Source: Phytophthora colocasiae (taxonomy: Eukaryota > Oomycota > Peronosporomycetes > Peronosporales > Peronosporaceae). Taken from it: a DNA stretch of 64,000 nucleotides. The position numbers and the translations under genes are program-made. Of the stretch, positions 32,393 through 44,205 are shown in pieces. Location: assembly GCA_018806915.1 (NCBI GenBank), contig JAGKQI010000074.1, positions 248,001 through 312,000 of the forward strand, given 5' to 3'. Each line of letters starts with the position of its first letter. Position 1 is the stretch's first letter. Below the pieces are notes generated by a model. That model searched no databases, had not been told where the DNA came from, and saw only the letters and a program-made list of their open reading frames with translations.

Positions 32393-35300
32393 ATGAGCCC
32401 AAGCTACGCCGACAACATCGACAAGCTCGTGGAAGACAACTACTTCCACTGGGAGTTCAACATGCGGATGAAGCTCGCTCGGAAGGGACTGCTACCGCAG
32501 ATCATCAAGCCCGAGTTCGACCAAGTGAGTGATCGCTCCACGGCGGAATGGAAGACCAACGATCTGAAGGCACTTGGTGTTATCGCTGGAGACGTGAGTC
32601 TCACGTACCAAGTCTACGTCCGTGGAGCACTGACTGCCGCTGAGGCGTGGACGATGCTCGAGGAGCACTTCAACAAGAAGACGCTCAAGAACCGGCTTCT
32701 CGTCACCAAGAAGTTGAACAACTTTAAGATGGAGCCCGGGACCAAGTTCGCTTCCCACGTCGATCAGTTCAAGGAGATCGTCCTCCAGATGGAGACGATC
32801 GGTGAGACTCTGGATGAGACTCGACAGCTCGTGTTGCTCCTTGGCAGTCTGACGGACGAGTACAAGATGATATGTACTGTCCTCGAGAATACGCCAAACG
32901 TGTCGCTGGCCTACGCGATTCAAGCTCTCTCTGGTGTTCAAGCTTCGGATGAATCGTCATCGGCTCAAGGAAGGGCTTTCGCTACGAAGAAGAAGGACTT
33001 CGGGGGCAAGCGTCGCTTCAACGGCAAGTGCTTCTACTGCAAGAAGCAAGGGCACCGAGAGTTCGAGTGCCGCAAGAAGAAAGCCGACCAAGAACGAGGG
33101 CAAGCTGCGCAAGAGGAAGCGTCCGACGACTTCTCGTTCATGGCTACGAGTGCGATGACCAAGAGTGAATGGCTCGTCGACTCTGGTGCAAGTTCGCACA
33201 TGACCAGCGTCCGGGACAAGTTTGTGTCCATGAAGGAGCTGAAGACGCCAGTCCGCATCACGATCGCGGATGGCTCGAAAATCGACGCAGTTGCAAAGGG
33301 CACCGTCGGGTTGAAGCTGATGGACGGGAAGTCTGTCAAGCTGTCGGATGTCCTGTACATCCCAGAAGTTGAAGGAAGCCTCATCTCGGTGTCGAAGCTG
33401 GCCGAGAAAGGAGTCGTCGCCCAGTTCAGCAAGGACAAGTGTACCTTTCGCTACGGGGACGCTACTGTGATGGAAGCTAAGCGCTGTGGAAATGTCTACA
33501 AGCTGAAGACAGTGGGGGACGAGGTGTGTCATGCTGCAACGACCACTCGTAAGGAGCCATGGGCTGTTGTGCACGCCCGACTCGGCCACATCCCGTTCAA
33601 GCGTTATGAGAAACTACTTACCATGGCAGAAGGAGTGCCTCGCATTACAAATGGAGTCCCTGGGGACGACGTATGCGCTGGCTGCTGCATGGGCAAGATG
33701 AAAGCTGACGACTATCCAAGGCATCCGGAGAAGGTCGTCAAGAGTACAGGTGTGCTTGAACTGGTGCATACGGACGTGATGGGTCCGATGCAGACGAGGA
33801 CACCTGGTGGTTGCACGTACTTTGTGACATTCATTGACGACTACTCACGTCACGTGACCGTCCACTTCATGAAAGCGAAGTCGGAGGTGCTGTCCAAGTT
33901 CAAAATCTACAAGGCAGCGATGGAGAACGCTACGGGCAAGAGTATCAAGCGTCTGCGTTCGGACAATGGTGGTGAATACACCGGTCGCCAGTTCAAGGCG
34001 TTCCTCAACCAGCATGGCATCAAGCATGAGAAGACGGTGCCATACACGCCTCAGCAGAACGGTCTGGCTGAGCGCATGAACCGGAGCCTCGTGGAGATGG
34101 CTCGTTGTCTGCTCTACCATGAGAGCGTCAACAAGAAGTGGTGGGCCGAGGCGGTCAACACTGCTGCGTGGATCATCAATCGGATCCCCAACTCGGTGAC
34201 TGCGAAGACACCGTTCGAGATTAATGCACAAATCGAAGCCACAGCTCCAGGAACGTCAAGGTGTTTGGTGCTCTTGGCTACGCTCACATCCCCCGACGAG
34301 AAGCGTCGCAAGTTGGATGCCAAAGCGTTCAAATGTCGTTTCCTTGGATACGAGGATGGTGTGAAGGGCTACCGAGTCCTCAATGTGTCAACGGGTAAGG
34401 TGCAAATCGTTCGCACTGTGAAGTTCATCGAAACTATCAATCCCCAGCACCTCATGGTACAGGATGAAGATGAACCAGCAACCAACGTGCCTGTCATGAG
34501 TGGACAACCGTCCAAGGGTTCAATGGAGATTGTTCCGGTCGTTGTTGAAGGTGCTGACGTCATTCCACTTCAACGTGACGTGAACAGTCAAATCATCCCT
34601 TACGAGTCCACCCATCCCATGATTACTCGTTCGCGCGTACTCGTAACATCGACGAAATTGACGATCCTGAAGAGGCTGGCGCAACCAAGAAGCAGATTAT
34701 CCTGCCGTCAACCACGGGGACCAAGCGTCAGAAGATGACACAAGAAAGGGTTAAACCAAGTGGCGAACTGCTCGCACTTGAAGGTGGCCAAGCTATGGCT
34801 GCATCGGAGGAAGTCCCCAAGACGTATACAGAGGCGACGTCAGGCGAGGACAGCGATGAATGGAAGAAGGCAATTGCAAGTGAATTGGAGTCACTTACTG
34901 CAAACAAGACATGGAAGCTGGTACCAAGACCGGCTCACCAGCGCCCGATCGGATGTCGGTGGGTGTTCGCGTTGAAGCGCAACGAGAAAGGAGAAGTGAC
35001 CCGGCACAAGGCTCGTCTCGTCGCCAAGGGGTACTCTCAGCGTCACGGGATTGACTATGAAGAGACGTACGCGCCAGTGGCATACCTGAATTCGATCCGT
35101 GCTGTGCTGGCTAAGTGCTGTGCTGAAGGATTTGAGATCGAGCAATGCGACGTGGATACGGCGTTCCTGTATGGAAAGCTCGACGAAGAGATTTACATGG
35201 AATTGCCTGAAGGTCTGCGTGAGCTCCTGACGATGGCCGATGCTGAAGGTGAAGAAGACGTCGTCTGCCTACTCCTGCAAAGTTTGTATGGCCTGAAGCA

Positions 35301-36313
35301 AGCATCTCGTGTTTGGAACGAGACGATCGATGGTCACTTAAAAGACATGGGTTTCAAGGCGGCTGATGCTGATCCTGTGTATACACCCGAGGTGATGGTG
35401 ACGATGAATGTATCGTGTGTCTTTACGTCGACGACATGCTGATTGCTTCAAAGGACAAGGGTGTCATCGCGTCAGTGAAGGCTGGCATCGCGGACAAATT
35501 CCGGATCAAGGACCTCGGACGCGCTCGATTTATTCTCGGGATTGAGATCGACTACGATATGGACAATAAAACATTGGCCATCTCTCAACGCGCATATACA
35601 GAGTCGATCATCAAGAAATTCGGTCAAGAAAACGCGAAGCCAAGCCTGATGCCACTGGATCCAAGTCTTCACTTGACCAAGGACGACGGCACGCAGACAG
35701 AGAGAAGTACAAGGCCAAGGTGAAGTCAAGGCCCTACCGATCGCTCATCGGTAGCCTCATGTATCTGACATGCGGAGCACGACCTGACATTGCGGTTGCT
35801 GTTGCCAAGTTGAGTCGCTTCCTGGAAAACTCCAGGTGAGGCGCATTGGAATGCGGGAATCAAGGTGGTGCGCTACCTGCTGAAGACCAAGGAAGTGGGT
35901 ATCATGTACGATGGCCTACTGGGAACTGAGATGACGGCTTACTCGGATGCTGACTGGGCCGGTAACCGTGACGACAGACGCTCAGTGAGCGGAATGATGC
36001 TCATGATGTGTGGTGCTCCGGTGGTGTGGCGTTCGACGTTCCAGAAGACGGTCGCACTGAGTTCTACTGAGGCAGAGTACATGGCTCTGGTGAGTGCATC
36101 AAAGAAGTAGTGTGGCTGCGTCGACTACTCAAGGACATTGGTGCAAAGCAAGTGGACCCTACGGTGATCTACGAGGACAACCAGGGTGCCATGGCTTTGG
36201 CGAAGAATGTCGGTTATCAAGCTCGCACCAAGCACATCGACATTCGCTACCATACGTTGCGCTACTTGATGGAACGCAGCAACGTCATTCCCAAGTTCGA
36301 GACGTCGAATTGA
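32393..36313 (+). pseudogene. C4 Copia gag-pol, most decayed copy
   Basis: Gag, protease and integrase are read in 32393-34738 as one frame, but two nearby indels (near 34221 and 34288) replace a stretch of the integrase C-terminus. Further shifts lie near 34637, 35373 (GATCCTGTG for GATCCCTGTG), 35700, 35830 and 36090. About 81 bp of RNase H between HIDIRYH and LRYLMERS is deleted. RT keeps YVDD across a frame break. Copy-specific changes dominate. Confidence 0.9.
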
Positions 36314-36320
36314 GTGGGGG

Positions 36321-36735
36321 TGTTGAGATTGCACTTCGCCGTCTCCTATACTGGGTCCCTACCTCGAAGCACGCAGCTTTCACGCGCACAACGCGTGCCA
36401 AGTGAGGACAACAGTGGAAGACGCGTGGATGCTGCAATACGATTGGCGGTCTACCTTGGATACACTATTCTGATTGGACGAGAACTTCAATTTGCTGATC
36501 TCAAGATGTGCACAAATCGTTCCCGTTACATCAATCGTTCCCGTTACATCAAGCGTTCCCGTTTCACAAGGCGTTCCCGTTACATCAAGCGTTCCCGTTT
36601 CACAAAGGTCTACAAGGGGAGCTCAAGGAGAGCAAGGGTAGATTAGTGAATGCGGGCTAACTCAATAAACTCACTTTTGGATTTACTTCCTCCTACTCAC
36701 TTCACTATCAAGCCTCGTTCGCTATACTCTCAATT
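36321..36735 (+). repeat. 3' LTR of C4
   Basis: 415 bp with five 18-bp units, preceded by the polypurine run GAGTGGGGG at 36312-36320. Confidence 0.92.
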
Positions 36736-39539
36736 AGAAGCCGGTAAACTGGATGATGATATTACAGCAGATGAGTTTGTGTATGCCATCAAGAAGATGA
36801 GATCTCACTCGGCCCCAGGTCCGGATGGGTTTACCAGTGCGTTCTATCAGCTGGACCCAAACTTATTCGGAGCGATTCTATTGGAAATATTTCGGTATCA
36901 GGAAACACGGGGCATTCTTCTGCCCCATCAGCGTTATTCATCAGTGGTATTGCTATATAAAAAAGGAGAACGAAGTGATCCTGGCAACTTTCGCCCGATA
37001 ACGTTGATGCCAGTGGAGGTGAAGATCTTGTCACGAGGGCTTGTGAATCGTTTAAGGCCCATGGTAGTCAAGCTCGTACACCCAGATCAAAAAGGGTTTA
37101 TCCCTGGAAGACGGATCGAAGAGCAAGTGACGCTCGTTAGGGACCTGCAACACTTCGTGACGTCACAAAACAAGAGAGGATTAGCCACATTTCTCGATTT
37201 TGCTAAAGCGTATGACCGCGTCAATCGGCAATACCTTTTTCGTGTATTAGAGACTCAAGGTTTTGGCCCAAGATTTTTGTCGTGGGTACTACAAAGAATC
37301 GAAGTGCTCGCTGATGATTAATGGCTGGGCACAAGATGCACTGACGCCTACCCGAGGCGTTAAGCAGGGAGATCCATTATCTCCATATCTGTTTGCACTC
37401 TCGTTAGAACCCCTTGGAAATATGTTGAGATCACACAGGAGTCTGGGAGTTCCGATAGATTCCTCACTGACCATTCCGGTGGCGTTTTTTGCGGATGACA
37501 CAGTGTTGTTTTCGAAGGGAAAGCCGCAGCTAGAAGACCAACTGATGCTAGTGGACTGCTACTGTGAAGGATCCGGTGCTCAGCTGAACCACTCTAAAAG
37601 CGTGATAATGAGCTTGAATAACAGGCGATCGGCTCCAAAACTACCTCCTCTTCGCTCAATATCACCAGATGAAACAGTTCGTTATCTTGGAATTCCATTT
37701 GGAAATTCAGACGTCTCCACTTCACTTGCGACCTAACTGGATAAAAAGCTGCTTACACGCCTTCAATTATGGCGGGACGAGCTCGAACGTTACTTGGACG
37801 TCGATTAATTGTACAGGCATTAATACTTTCTCTACTATGGTATTTCACAGTAAATGTAACAATCCGCCTCGCTTTCTTGTTCGGTGGCAAGGAATTGTGA
37901 ACCGTTACGTGTTGTACAATCAGTGAGTGCCGGGAAAACTGGAGTCAGTGTCGTCCAGAAAGGCCTTGCAGTACGACCAAAGGAAGCCGATGGGATAGGA
38001 GTGCCAGACGTGAAAATGATTATCCAGCGTCAACATTTCCAAGCTTTACAAAACTTCGTGTTAACAATAAGCGCTCAGCCTGAAGATGATGAGAATGTGT
38101 GGTATCGCCCAATGCTGGCTATGCTCAGACTACGATATGGTTGCTTTTCACGCCTTCGTTCAAGTGATTTTCTGCTTCAAGATCCTCCGAAGCCAGCGGG
38201 ATGGAAAGCATCGATGCTGCCGTTATGGTGGAGACATACCCTGCGGGAATGGAAACGAATTCAGTGGCCAGATCGAACGTTGCTGTTCAATAGAATACGA
38301 GAGCTACAATTCGCACTGTTTAGCCCAATTTGGTGGAGCACAATGCCAGAGTTTCACGTTTTGAAAGAGCATGGGACAGAACGAATCTTGAAACCTTTGG
38401 GATCAGGCCCGATAAAACTTCGAAACCTGTGCCGAACACTGGCGAAAAACGAATTTTTTTTGCTTTGCAAATTTTCTGGACGAAAACCGCAATTGGCCAA
38501 CGTCTACGGCCTTTTTCAGCAAGGTTTGGACAGCTCTGAGGGTATCAGTTAGATCCAGAATAGTTCCACATGATATTTTCCTGCTTTATCGACAATTGAC
38601 TCAAGTATTTCGTCGAGTACTTCCAAACTCTCGAGATGGTGGAATTCAAGCTATCGAATATTAACTTGCGCCGCCCGTTTTCGGGATGGCTGTCGCTGCA
38701 TCAGATCCTACAGAGCACACAGCTCGGTTTTTCCCTGGATTGCGGACTCATGATTGGAGTAAACTTCTTCAAAAAGTACCTGAATTGATGCATCATCCGC
38801 TAGAGGATTTGGGATGTCCTCGGCAACGAATACATCAAACGTTGTCCAGCTTACTATCGCTCCGAGGTTTCTTACTTCCTGTGGTGCATGATGTGATGTT
38901 GCGATTGTATTTCGGAGACTTAATTGTGGGCTCACGATTATATTTCCTGAAATCACTCAATCCGACAATTCAAGAATGTGTGCGTTCAAGTTGCCACTCG
39001 ATTGAAACAGTTGAGCATTGTTTTTTTTGCGTGTCCAACATTGGCTTCAACGTGGCTCCTAATATGGACTCCATGGAAATGTTTCTTTCGATCGTCATTG
39101 ACTTGGCGATTGTTGCTTTTTCCGCAGCCTCGTGATATTCAAAGCGCCTGGAGGAGGAACCAAAAAGTACTTCTTATATTGTGGAAAGTTCAAACAGCTA
39201 TTGTTTTTCATGCGGTTTGGAGACTTCGGAACGATATTTACTTCCGTCAAACATTAGCTTAAACGCCAAAGATCACCAACCTTCAAATTTCCTTCAAGAA
39301 GCACTGCCAATTTATCTACCATCACGCGATGGAACTAGATTGTGATCGATCTGCTCTGGAGAAGCTGACCCGAAAACTGGGGTTTGAATCAACGACGGAT
39401 ATAATCCCTGAAAGGACAAACGACATCTGGATTCCGCAGGTTTAGTGTAGTTTTGGAATCTTGAGATAGAATCACACAGATGAGAAATCCGCTAACTAGT
39501 TAATCAACTCATTTTCTTCTTCTTTACTCGAAGCCCCAA

Positions 39540-40056
39540 AAGATATTTTGGAGATCCAGACCACACTCGAGAAGACAACACGAATGCAATAACGACTACA
39601 GTATAGGTAAAACTGCCTTGCCGCAGCCATTATACAAATGACTGCACGCAACTCTTTGCCTTGTTCAAAACAAGTTGACATCAATCCGTTGAATGTAGTC
39701 ATCCCTCCCTGCCTCACCAAAAGCTCGATTCGGAGAAAACACTTGCCAGATCGTTTTGATTTGCTCCCTCGTGGTGTGCCCCTGTCTTAATGATTCATCA
39801 TGATTGAATCAACATGGTAGTTAGTTCCCAACGACAGGGCTGGCCGCTTTCAATCTACGAACATGTTCATGTCGTCGATCTGGTGCAGCAAGCACGAGTG
39901 GTACAGTGCAATGTTCACAACCGGTAGATAGTTGAGCCGGACCGCGCTGCACTTCGAACACCACAGCGAACAAACGGCCCTGGCTCAAAGCTACGAATTA
40001 CTCAGTGGTCCGTAGAGACACTAGCTCGTACAACTAGAAACAGCTCGACCACCGAT
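39540..40056 (+). other. PG upstream spacer right of LINE
   Basis: Same sequence as 24200-24717 and as the inverted 4313-4830. Carries the PG upstream block. No gene. Confidence 0.8.
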
Positions 40057-40071
40057 CTCACTTTCCAATTT
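40057..40071 (+). promoter_or_regulatory. Oomycete core promoter
   Basis: CTCACTTTCCAATTT before the PG at 40119; the leader has lost one G (CCGTCAAGC for CCGTCGAAGC). Confidence 0.8.
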
Positions 40072-41163
40072 GCCTCCGTCAAGCACCTTCACCACAACAA
40101 CCGACCGAGCACCAAACCATGAAGCTTCTCTCCGCCGCACTCGCTGCCTTCGCGCTCTTCGCCGCCACCGTCGAGGGTTCTCCGATGCTCCGCATGGAGG
40201 CTGAAGGCAAGAGCAAGAGTGGACTGCAGCAAGCGCAACAACAGCAGCAGCAGAGCAGCACTAGCACCAGCAGCAGTGGTTGCAACCTCACGGGAACCTA
40301 TAAGAAGGGCACCGACATCTCGTCCTGCAGCTCCGTCACCATCGGCTCGCTTACCGTGCCCGCTGGTGTTACGCTGGACCTGAGCAAGGCTAAGAGCGGC
40401 GCCACCATCACCTTCACCGGCACCACGACGTTCGGTACGGCCAAGTGGGCGGGTCCGCTTGTGCTTCTCGGAGGCAACAGCCTCACGGTGAAGGGCTCTG
40501 GCACTCTTGACGGTCAGGGTGCCTGGTACTGGAAGCAGGGTCAGTCGATCACACGTCCCGTGTTCTTCCGTCTGCAGAACGTTATCGGCTCGACGCTGTC
40601 GGGTTTCACCTTGAAGAACTCGCCCTTCCGCACCTTCAGCATCGTCACGTCCAAGCAGACGACTCTGAGCGGTCTGACGCTGGACTCGAGTGCTGGCAAC
40701 GGTCTGGCTACGAACACGGACGGCTTCGACCTGACCAAGAACGACCACATCACGATCACGGGCAACAAGATCTACAACCAGGACGACTGTTTGGCGATGC
40801 AGTCCAGCACGAACACGGTCTTCAGTAACAACCTGTGCTGTGGTGGCCACGGTGTGTCGATCGGTTCGCTCGGTGGAACTGCTGTCGACCAGGGCTCCAC
40901 GGTCCAGGGTCTCACTGTGCAGGGCAACACCATCCAGGACAGCGACAACGGCATCCGTATCAAGACTATCATCGGACTGAAGGGTCTGGTGTCGAACGTG
41001 AAGTACGTCAACAACAAACTTCAGAACGTGAAGAACGCTATTGTCATGCACTCGGACTACAGCAAATCGAAGGGCGGCTACACTGGTTCGCCGACCAGTC
41101 AGGTCACTATTTCGGACGTCACCGTGTCGGGCCTGACGGGTTCAGCCACCAACCTGTACGACA

Positions 41164-41888
41164 GGGTGCGGACTAATCCCGAGTACTGGAAGCCGGAAAT
41201 CGAGTACACATACCGGTTACCGACAATACCGCCAGCGCCGGCCGAAACCCGAGTTCACATCGGTAGAATTCCAAGTACAATGGCAGAATTCCGAGTGCAA
41301 AAAATTGGCGGGAAAAAAGTACAAGGGAAACCTGGCAGAATGGCGAGTGCAGGGCGGGTTTGCCGCAAAGAACTGACGTTAGTCAGCCATAACGAAGCAT
41401 TCATTAATTTAACTCATTTATTGTCCGTATTACTGGGGTTTAAGCCCGTGTGCTCCGCACACGGAGCGTTAAACCGCCAGCCTAAGCCCGCTCCGGCTTC
41501 GCCTGCGCTTGATCCGTCGACAGCGCTGGGGTTTAGGCCCGTGTGCTTCGCACACGGAGCATTAAACCACCAGCCAGCGTTCTCCACCGCGCTTGTCCTC
41601 TCTCTGCTGCCCTTTACAACCCACCTGCGCGCTGCGCGCGATCCCAGCCACCCCTAGCGGCTCGCTACGCTCGCGAGTGCAGACCCTAAGCCCGCTCCGG
41701 CTTCGCCTTCGCTTGATCCATCGGCAGCGTTGCTAAGCCCGCGTGCTCCGCCGCGCTTGTTCTCGATGTGAGCTAGTAAAACCGCAAAAGTACCGGTACG
41801 AACTGACCTCAATTCGTTTTGCAAAACCTCTCAAAGTCGGTTGGTGTACTCGGGATCCGGCCACTGGTACTCGGAATTAATCCCCTTC
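41164..41888. mobile_element. MULE-like MITE with long inverted ends
   Basis: 725 bp between direct repeats CCTGTACGACA (41153-41163 and 41889-41899; true duplication could be 9-11 bp). Ends are imperfect inverted repeats of about 50 bp: left GGGTGCGGACTAATCCCGAG, right (reversed) GAAGGGGATTAATTCCGAG, continuing with matching GTAC, GCCGGA and CGAGTACAC blocks. Long inverted ends plus a 9-11-bp duplication fit the Mutator-like class. No transposase is inside. Confidence 0.75.
41435..41575 (+). repeat. Internal 48-bp direct repeats of the MITE
   Basis: Two 48-bp copies (41435-41482 and 41528-41575) start GGGGTTTA and end CACCAGCC or CGCCAGCC. Each contains CCGTGTGC-3nt-GCACACGG, an 8-bp stem with a 3-nt loop. 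A second pair (TAAGCCCGCTCCGGCTTCGC) is at about 41483 and 41689. The GC-rich block is unlike its surroundings. Confidence 0.8.
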
Positions 41889-42048
41889 CCTGTACGACAT
41901 TAGAGAACTTTAGTTTTCGGAGCCGGTCCTGGAACTGGAATAGGTAGGAGATATTCCAAGGCGATATTCCAAGCCCACAAAGATGAACTGTAGTCGTAGG
42001 AGTAAATTTAATAGAATTAATTTTGAGATCCACGGTACCATCTATAAG

Positions 42049-42077
42049 AAATCAGGGCACACTGTGTGCCCTGATTT
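42049..42077. repeat. 14-bp-arm palindrome
   Basis: AAATCAGGGCACAC, one T, then its exact reverse complement. It lies at the 5' edge of the transposase frame. Confidence 0.9.
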
Positions 42078-42881
42078 GTGTGCCGCACACACCAGTACGC
42101 GCGACAAACAAAATGCATCTGGAGACGAGTTACAACTTCTTTTTGCTGCGCTGTTGGCGATGGGGATGGACTTCGAGGAGACTATTGAGCATATCACGCA
42201 TTTTAAATGCATGCGTACGATTGGAGATAGAGTGGGCCTGGCCAGGAAGCCCTTTCAGCTTGCTGAAATTGATCCTGAAACGTGCAGACTTCGCTTTCGA
42301 TTCTATCCTCACGAAATCCTCCAGCTTGAGGAAGCGCTTGATCTACCCGCAACTATCTATACGTCTCAGATGTGTCCCATTCCTCGCCAAGAAGCACTCT
42401 GTCTGCTGCTGAGACGGCTTGCATACCCAAGCCGAATGGAGGACCTCAGAACAGAGTTTATGCGTCAAGCCCCCGTACTTTCGTCTGCGGTGAACACCAC
42501 AGCAACTTTGATATACAATAAAGTTAAGGCGAAAATGGACTTTGATCATAGGATGGTTGCGCGATACAAAGAGCGCTCCGCAGACGCCATTTTTGCGAAG
42601 GTCGGTCGGCTGACGCGATGCGTGGGATTTGTTGACGGGACTGTGAGGCGTATCTGTCGTCCAACTCGCTTTCAGAAGCAAGCCTATAGTGGTCACAAGA
42701 AGTGCCATGGAATTAAATTCCAGAGCGTTACCATGGCAAACGGCTTGTTCGTGTCTTTCGCTGGTCCGTATCGCATGTTTCCTTTTCTGAAATTGGCGGC
42801 AACCTCGAGACCTGTTTTCTGTCATAAGGATTCGCATGATAATGAGAAGGTTATCAAAAGATATAGGTTTTGGAGGCACTT

Positions 42882-42922
42882 ATTCCTTGGAATAACTAAA
42901 CCTCTCTTTTATTCCAAGGAAT
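42882..42922. repeat. Subterminal hairpin of Harbinger-like element
   Basis: ATTCCTTGGAATAA and its exact reverse complement flank a 13-nt loop. The ATTCCAAGG half-site also occurs twice near the left end, so this may be part of a transposase-binding site set. Confidence 0.75.
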
Positions 42923-43131
42923 TGGCATTTTGGAACAAAGGTTACAGTTTACCGAGATTCTCTTCCTAAGTACGGGTTTTTGTTCCGTAACCCTCCGAGT
43001 TGCTCCGAAAACTAAAGTTCTCTATTGTCGCTAACCGGAATGTGGTGTCTTCGTGGTCGTTCTCTGGTATCGAAGTGAGCGCTTCCAAGACAGGCAAGGC
43101 GGTCGGCCAGCCCAACAGTCTTGACGTCTAA

Positions 43132-44190
43132 GACTAAACCTTCACATGGTCGTTTGCCCAAAGCCAATACGATAAATTTGATGTACGTAGTAATAGATTT
43201 GTTTTTCTTCTTATCGTTTTTCTTGTTTTTTTTATGGTTCGTAGGTACGAGCACTATTAAAAAACATATTTATACAAGCAGAGAGACTTGCAGATACTGT
43301 CCAACCAGGATAATCTGATGATATAGTCCAATGTAGTAGGCTACTACTGGTTAATCAACTACACGGTGTACGGTAAACCGACCCATGTGAATGTCAAGAC
43401 GATCACCGACTGGTACAGCATACATGTATGTCAAACGTACAGAATTAAATCGTAATTTCCCGACTATGGCAAAGTGGACTGGAGTTGGGCAAGCATATCT
43501 TCATTTTTAGTTATTGATGTTGATCATCAAAAATTCTTCATCTTTTTCTGTGACGCAATCAATTCATGAAAAATATGATCGACTAACTCACAATCGGAGA
43601 CCACTCATTATCTACGATTTCTTGCGAACGATTCTTGGGTAGCGCGTTTGCGACCCACCCACGTGTTTTACTCGAAGCCCCAAAAGATATTTTGGAGATC
43701 CAGACCACACTCGAGAAGACAACACGAATGCAATAACGACTACAGTATCCTTGCCGCAGCCATTATACAAATGACTGCACGCAACTCTTTGCCTTGTTCA
43801 ATACAAATTGACATCGATCCGTCGAATGTAGCCATCCCTCCCTCCCTCACCAAAAGCTCGATTCGGAGAAAACACTTGCCAGATCGTTTTGATTTGCTCC
43901 CTCGTGGTGTGCCCCTGTCTTAATGATTCATCATGATTGAATCAACATGGTAGTTAGTTCCCCAACGACAGGGCTGGCCGCTTTCAATTTACGAACATGT
44001 TCATGTCGTCGATCTGGTGCAGCAAGCACGAGTGGTACAGTGCAATGTTCACAACCGGTAGATAGTTGAGCCGGACCGCGCTGCACTTCGAACACCACAG
44101 CGAACAAACGGCCCTGGCTCAAAGCTACGAATTACTCAGTGGTCCGTAGAGACACTAGCTCGTACGACTAGAAACAGCTCGACCACCGAT
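43132..44190 (+). other. PG intergenic spacer, palindrome collapsed
   Basis: Same spacer as 23600-24717. It has the 3'-end motif (43172-43184) and an empty LINE target (43667-43683). The 23-bp-arm palindrome is reduced to CTACTGGTTAATCAAC near 43340. Small deletions also near 43510 and 43748. No gene. Confidence 0.8.
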
Positions 44191-44205
44191 CTCACTTTCC
44201 AATTT
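44191..44205 (+). promoter_or_regulatory. Oomycete core promoter
   Basis: CTCACTTTCCAATTT, 49 nt before the ATG at 44254. Confidence 0.8.

Larger units (their letters stand above)
31992..36735 (+). mobile_element. Copia element C4 inside LINE, target duplication AGAAG
   Basis: 4744 bp flanked by AGAAG at 31987-31991 and 36736-36740. The uninterrupted LINE at 4848-8268 shows the pre-insertion sequence TTGGAAGAAGCCGG, so C4 landed after the LINE unit was duplicated. 5' LTR 31992-32388, PBS 32389-32400, 3' LTR 36321-36735. Confidence 0.95.
31355..39262 (+). pseudogene. LINE RT open frame, split and frameshifted
   Basis: The 5' part is read in 31355-31991 and resumes after C4 at 36741. RT motifs follow in order: SAPGPDGF, FRPITLMPVEVK, FLDFAKAYDR (to 37321), then in a new frame KQGDPLSPYLF and FFADD (37263-37736), then 37884-38552 and 38686-39262 with the zf-RVT cluster. 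Beyond the breaks shared with the minus-strand copy, this copy has its own: one upstream of AVAASDP near 38665 and an extra T near 39030 in the Cys/His region. Confidence 0.88.
31338..39539 (+). mobile_element. LINE (direct copy), interrupted by Copia C4
   Basis: Bounded by TTTACTCGAAGCCCCAA at 31338-31354 and 39523-39539. Without C4 and its 5-bp duplication the body is about 3.42 kb, matching the inverted copy within a few bases. Same truncated 5' end and same TTCTTCTTC 3' end. Shared target duplication proves common origin with 4831-8285. Confidence 0.92.
41983..42969 (+). pseudogene. Harbinger-type transposase, C-terminally lost
   Basis: A 328-residue frame. The middle has the helical part typical of PIF/Harbinger transposases (EALCLLLRRLAYPSRMEDL) and then the first DDE box, VGFVDGTVRRICRPTR, followed by YSGHKKCHGIKFQSV and GLFVSFAGPYR. 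After about residue 265 the sequence no longer matches the family, so the second Asp and the Glu of the triad are missing and the last 40 residues run over a hairpin near the element end. The true start may be downstream of 41983. It cannot be active; the element would need another source of transposase. No SANT/Myb partner gene is present. Confidence 0.78.
41902..43023 (+). mobile_element. Harbinger-like DNA transposon, perfect 22-bp ends
   Basis: Perfect 22-bp terminal inverted repeats (AGAGAACTTTAGTTTTCGGA then GC; 41902-41923 and 43002-43023) with a 3-bp ATT duplication (41899-41901, 43024-43026) in the PG. The 3-bp duplication and the encoded DDE transposase fragment fit the PIF/Harbinger superfamily. 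ATTCCAAG sites recur next to both ends (41953-41960, 41966-41973, and the hairpin at 42882-42922). Confidence 0.82.
40119..43131 (+). pseudogene. Polygalacturonase cut by two DNA transposons
   Basis: PG coding sequence runs 40119-41163, continues for two bases at 41900-41901 and ends in 43027-43131 (stop TAA at 43129). The parts sum to 1152 nt, the intact length. All catalytic motifs are in the first part. The frame reads on from ATNLYD into the MITE for about 165 unrelated residues (to 41657), so an allele product would lack the last beta-helix turn and carry a long foreign tail; it is unlikely to be secreted active enzyme. The coding part is otherwise undamaged, so this loss is recent. Confidence 0.92.

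Noticed and set aside
40119..41657. 512-codon fusion of PG to a novel C-terminal domain
   Set aside because: The extra part is read through the MITE, including its inverted end and GC-rich repeats; it is an insertion artefact.
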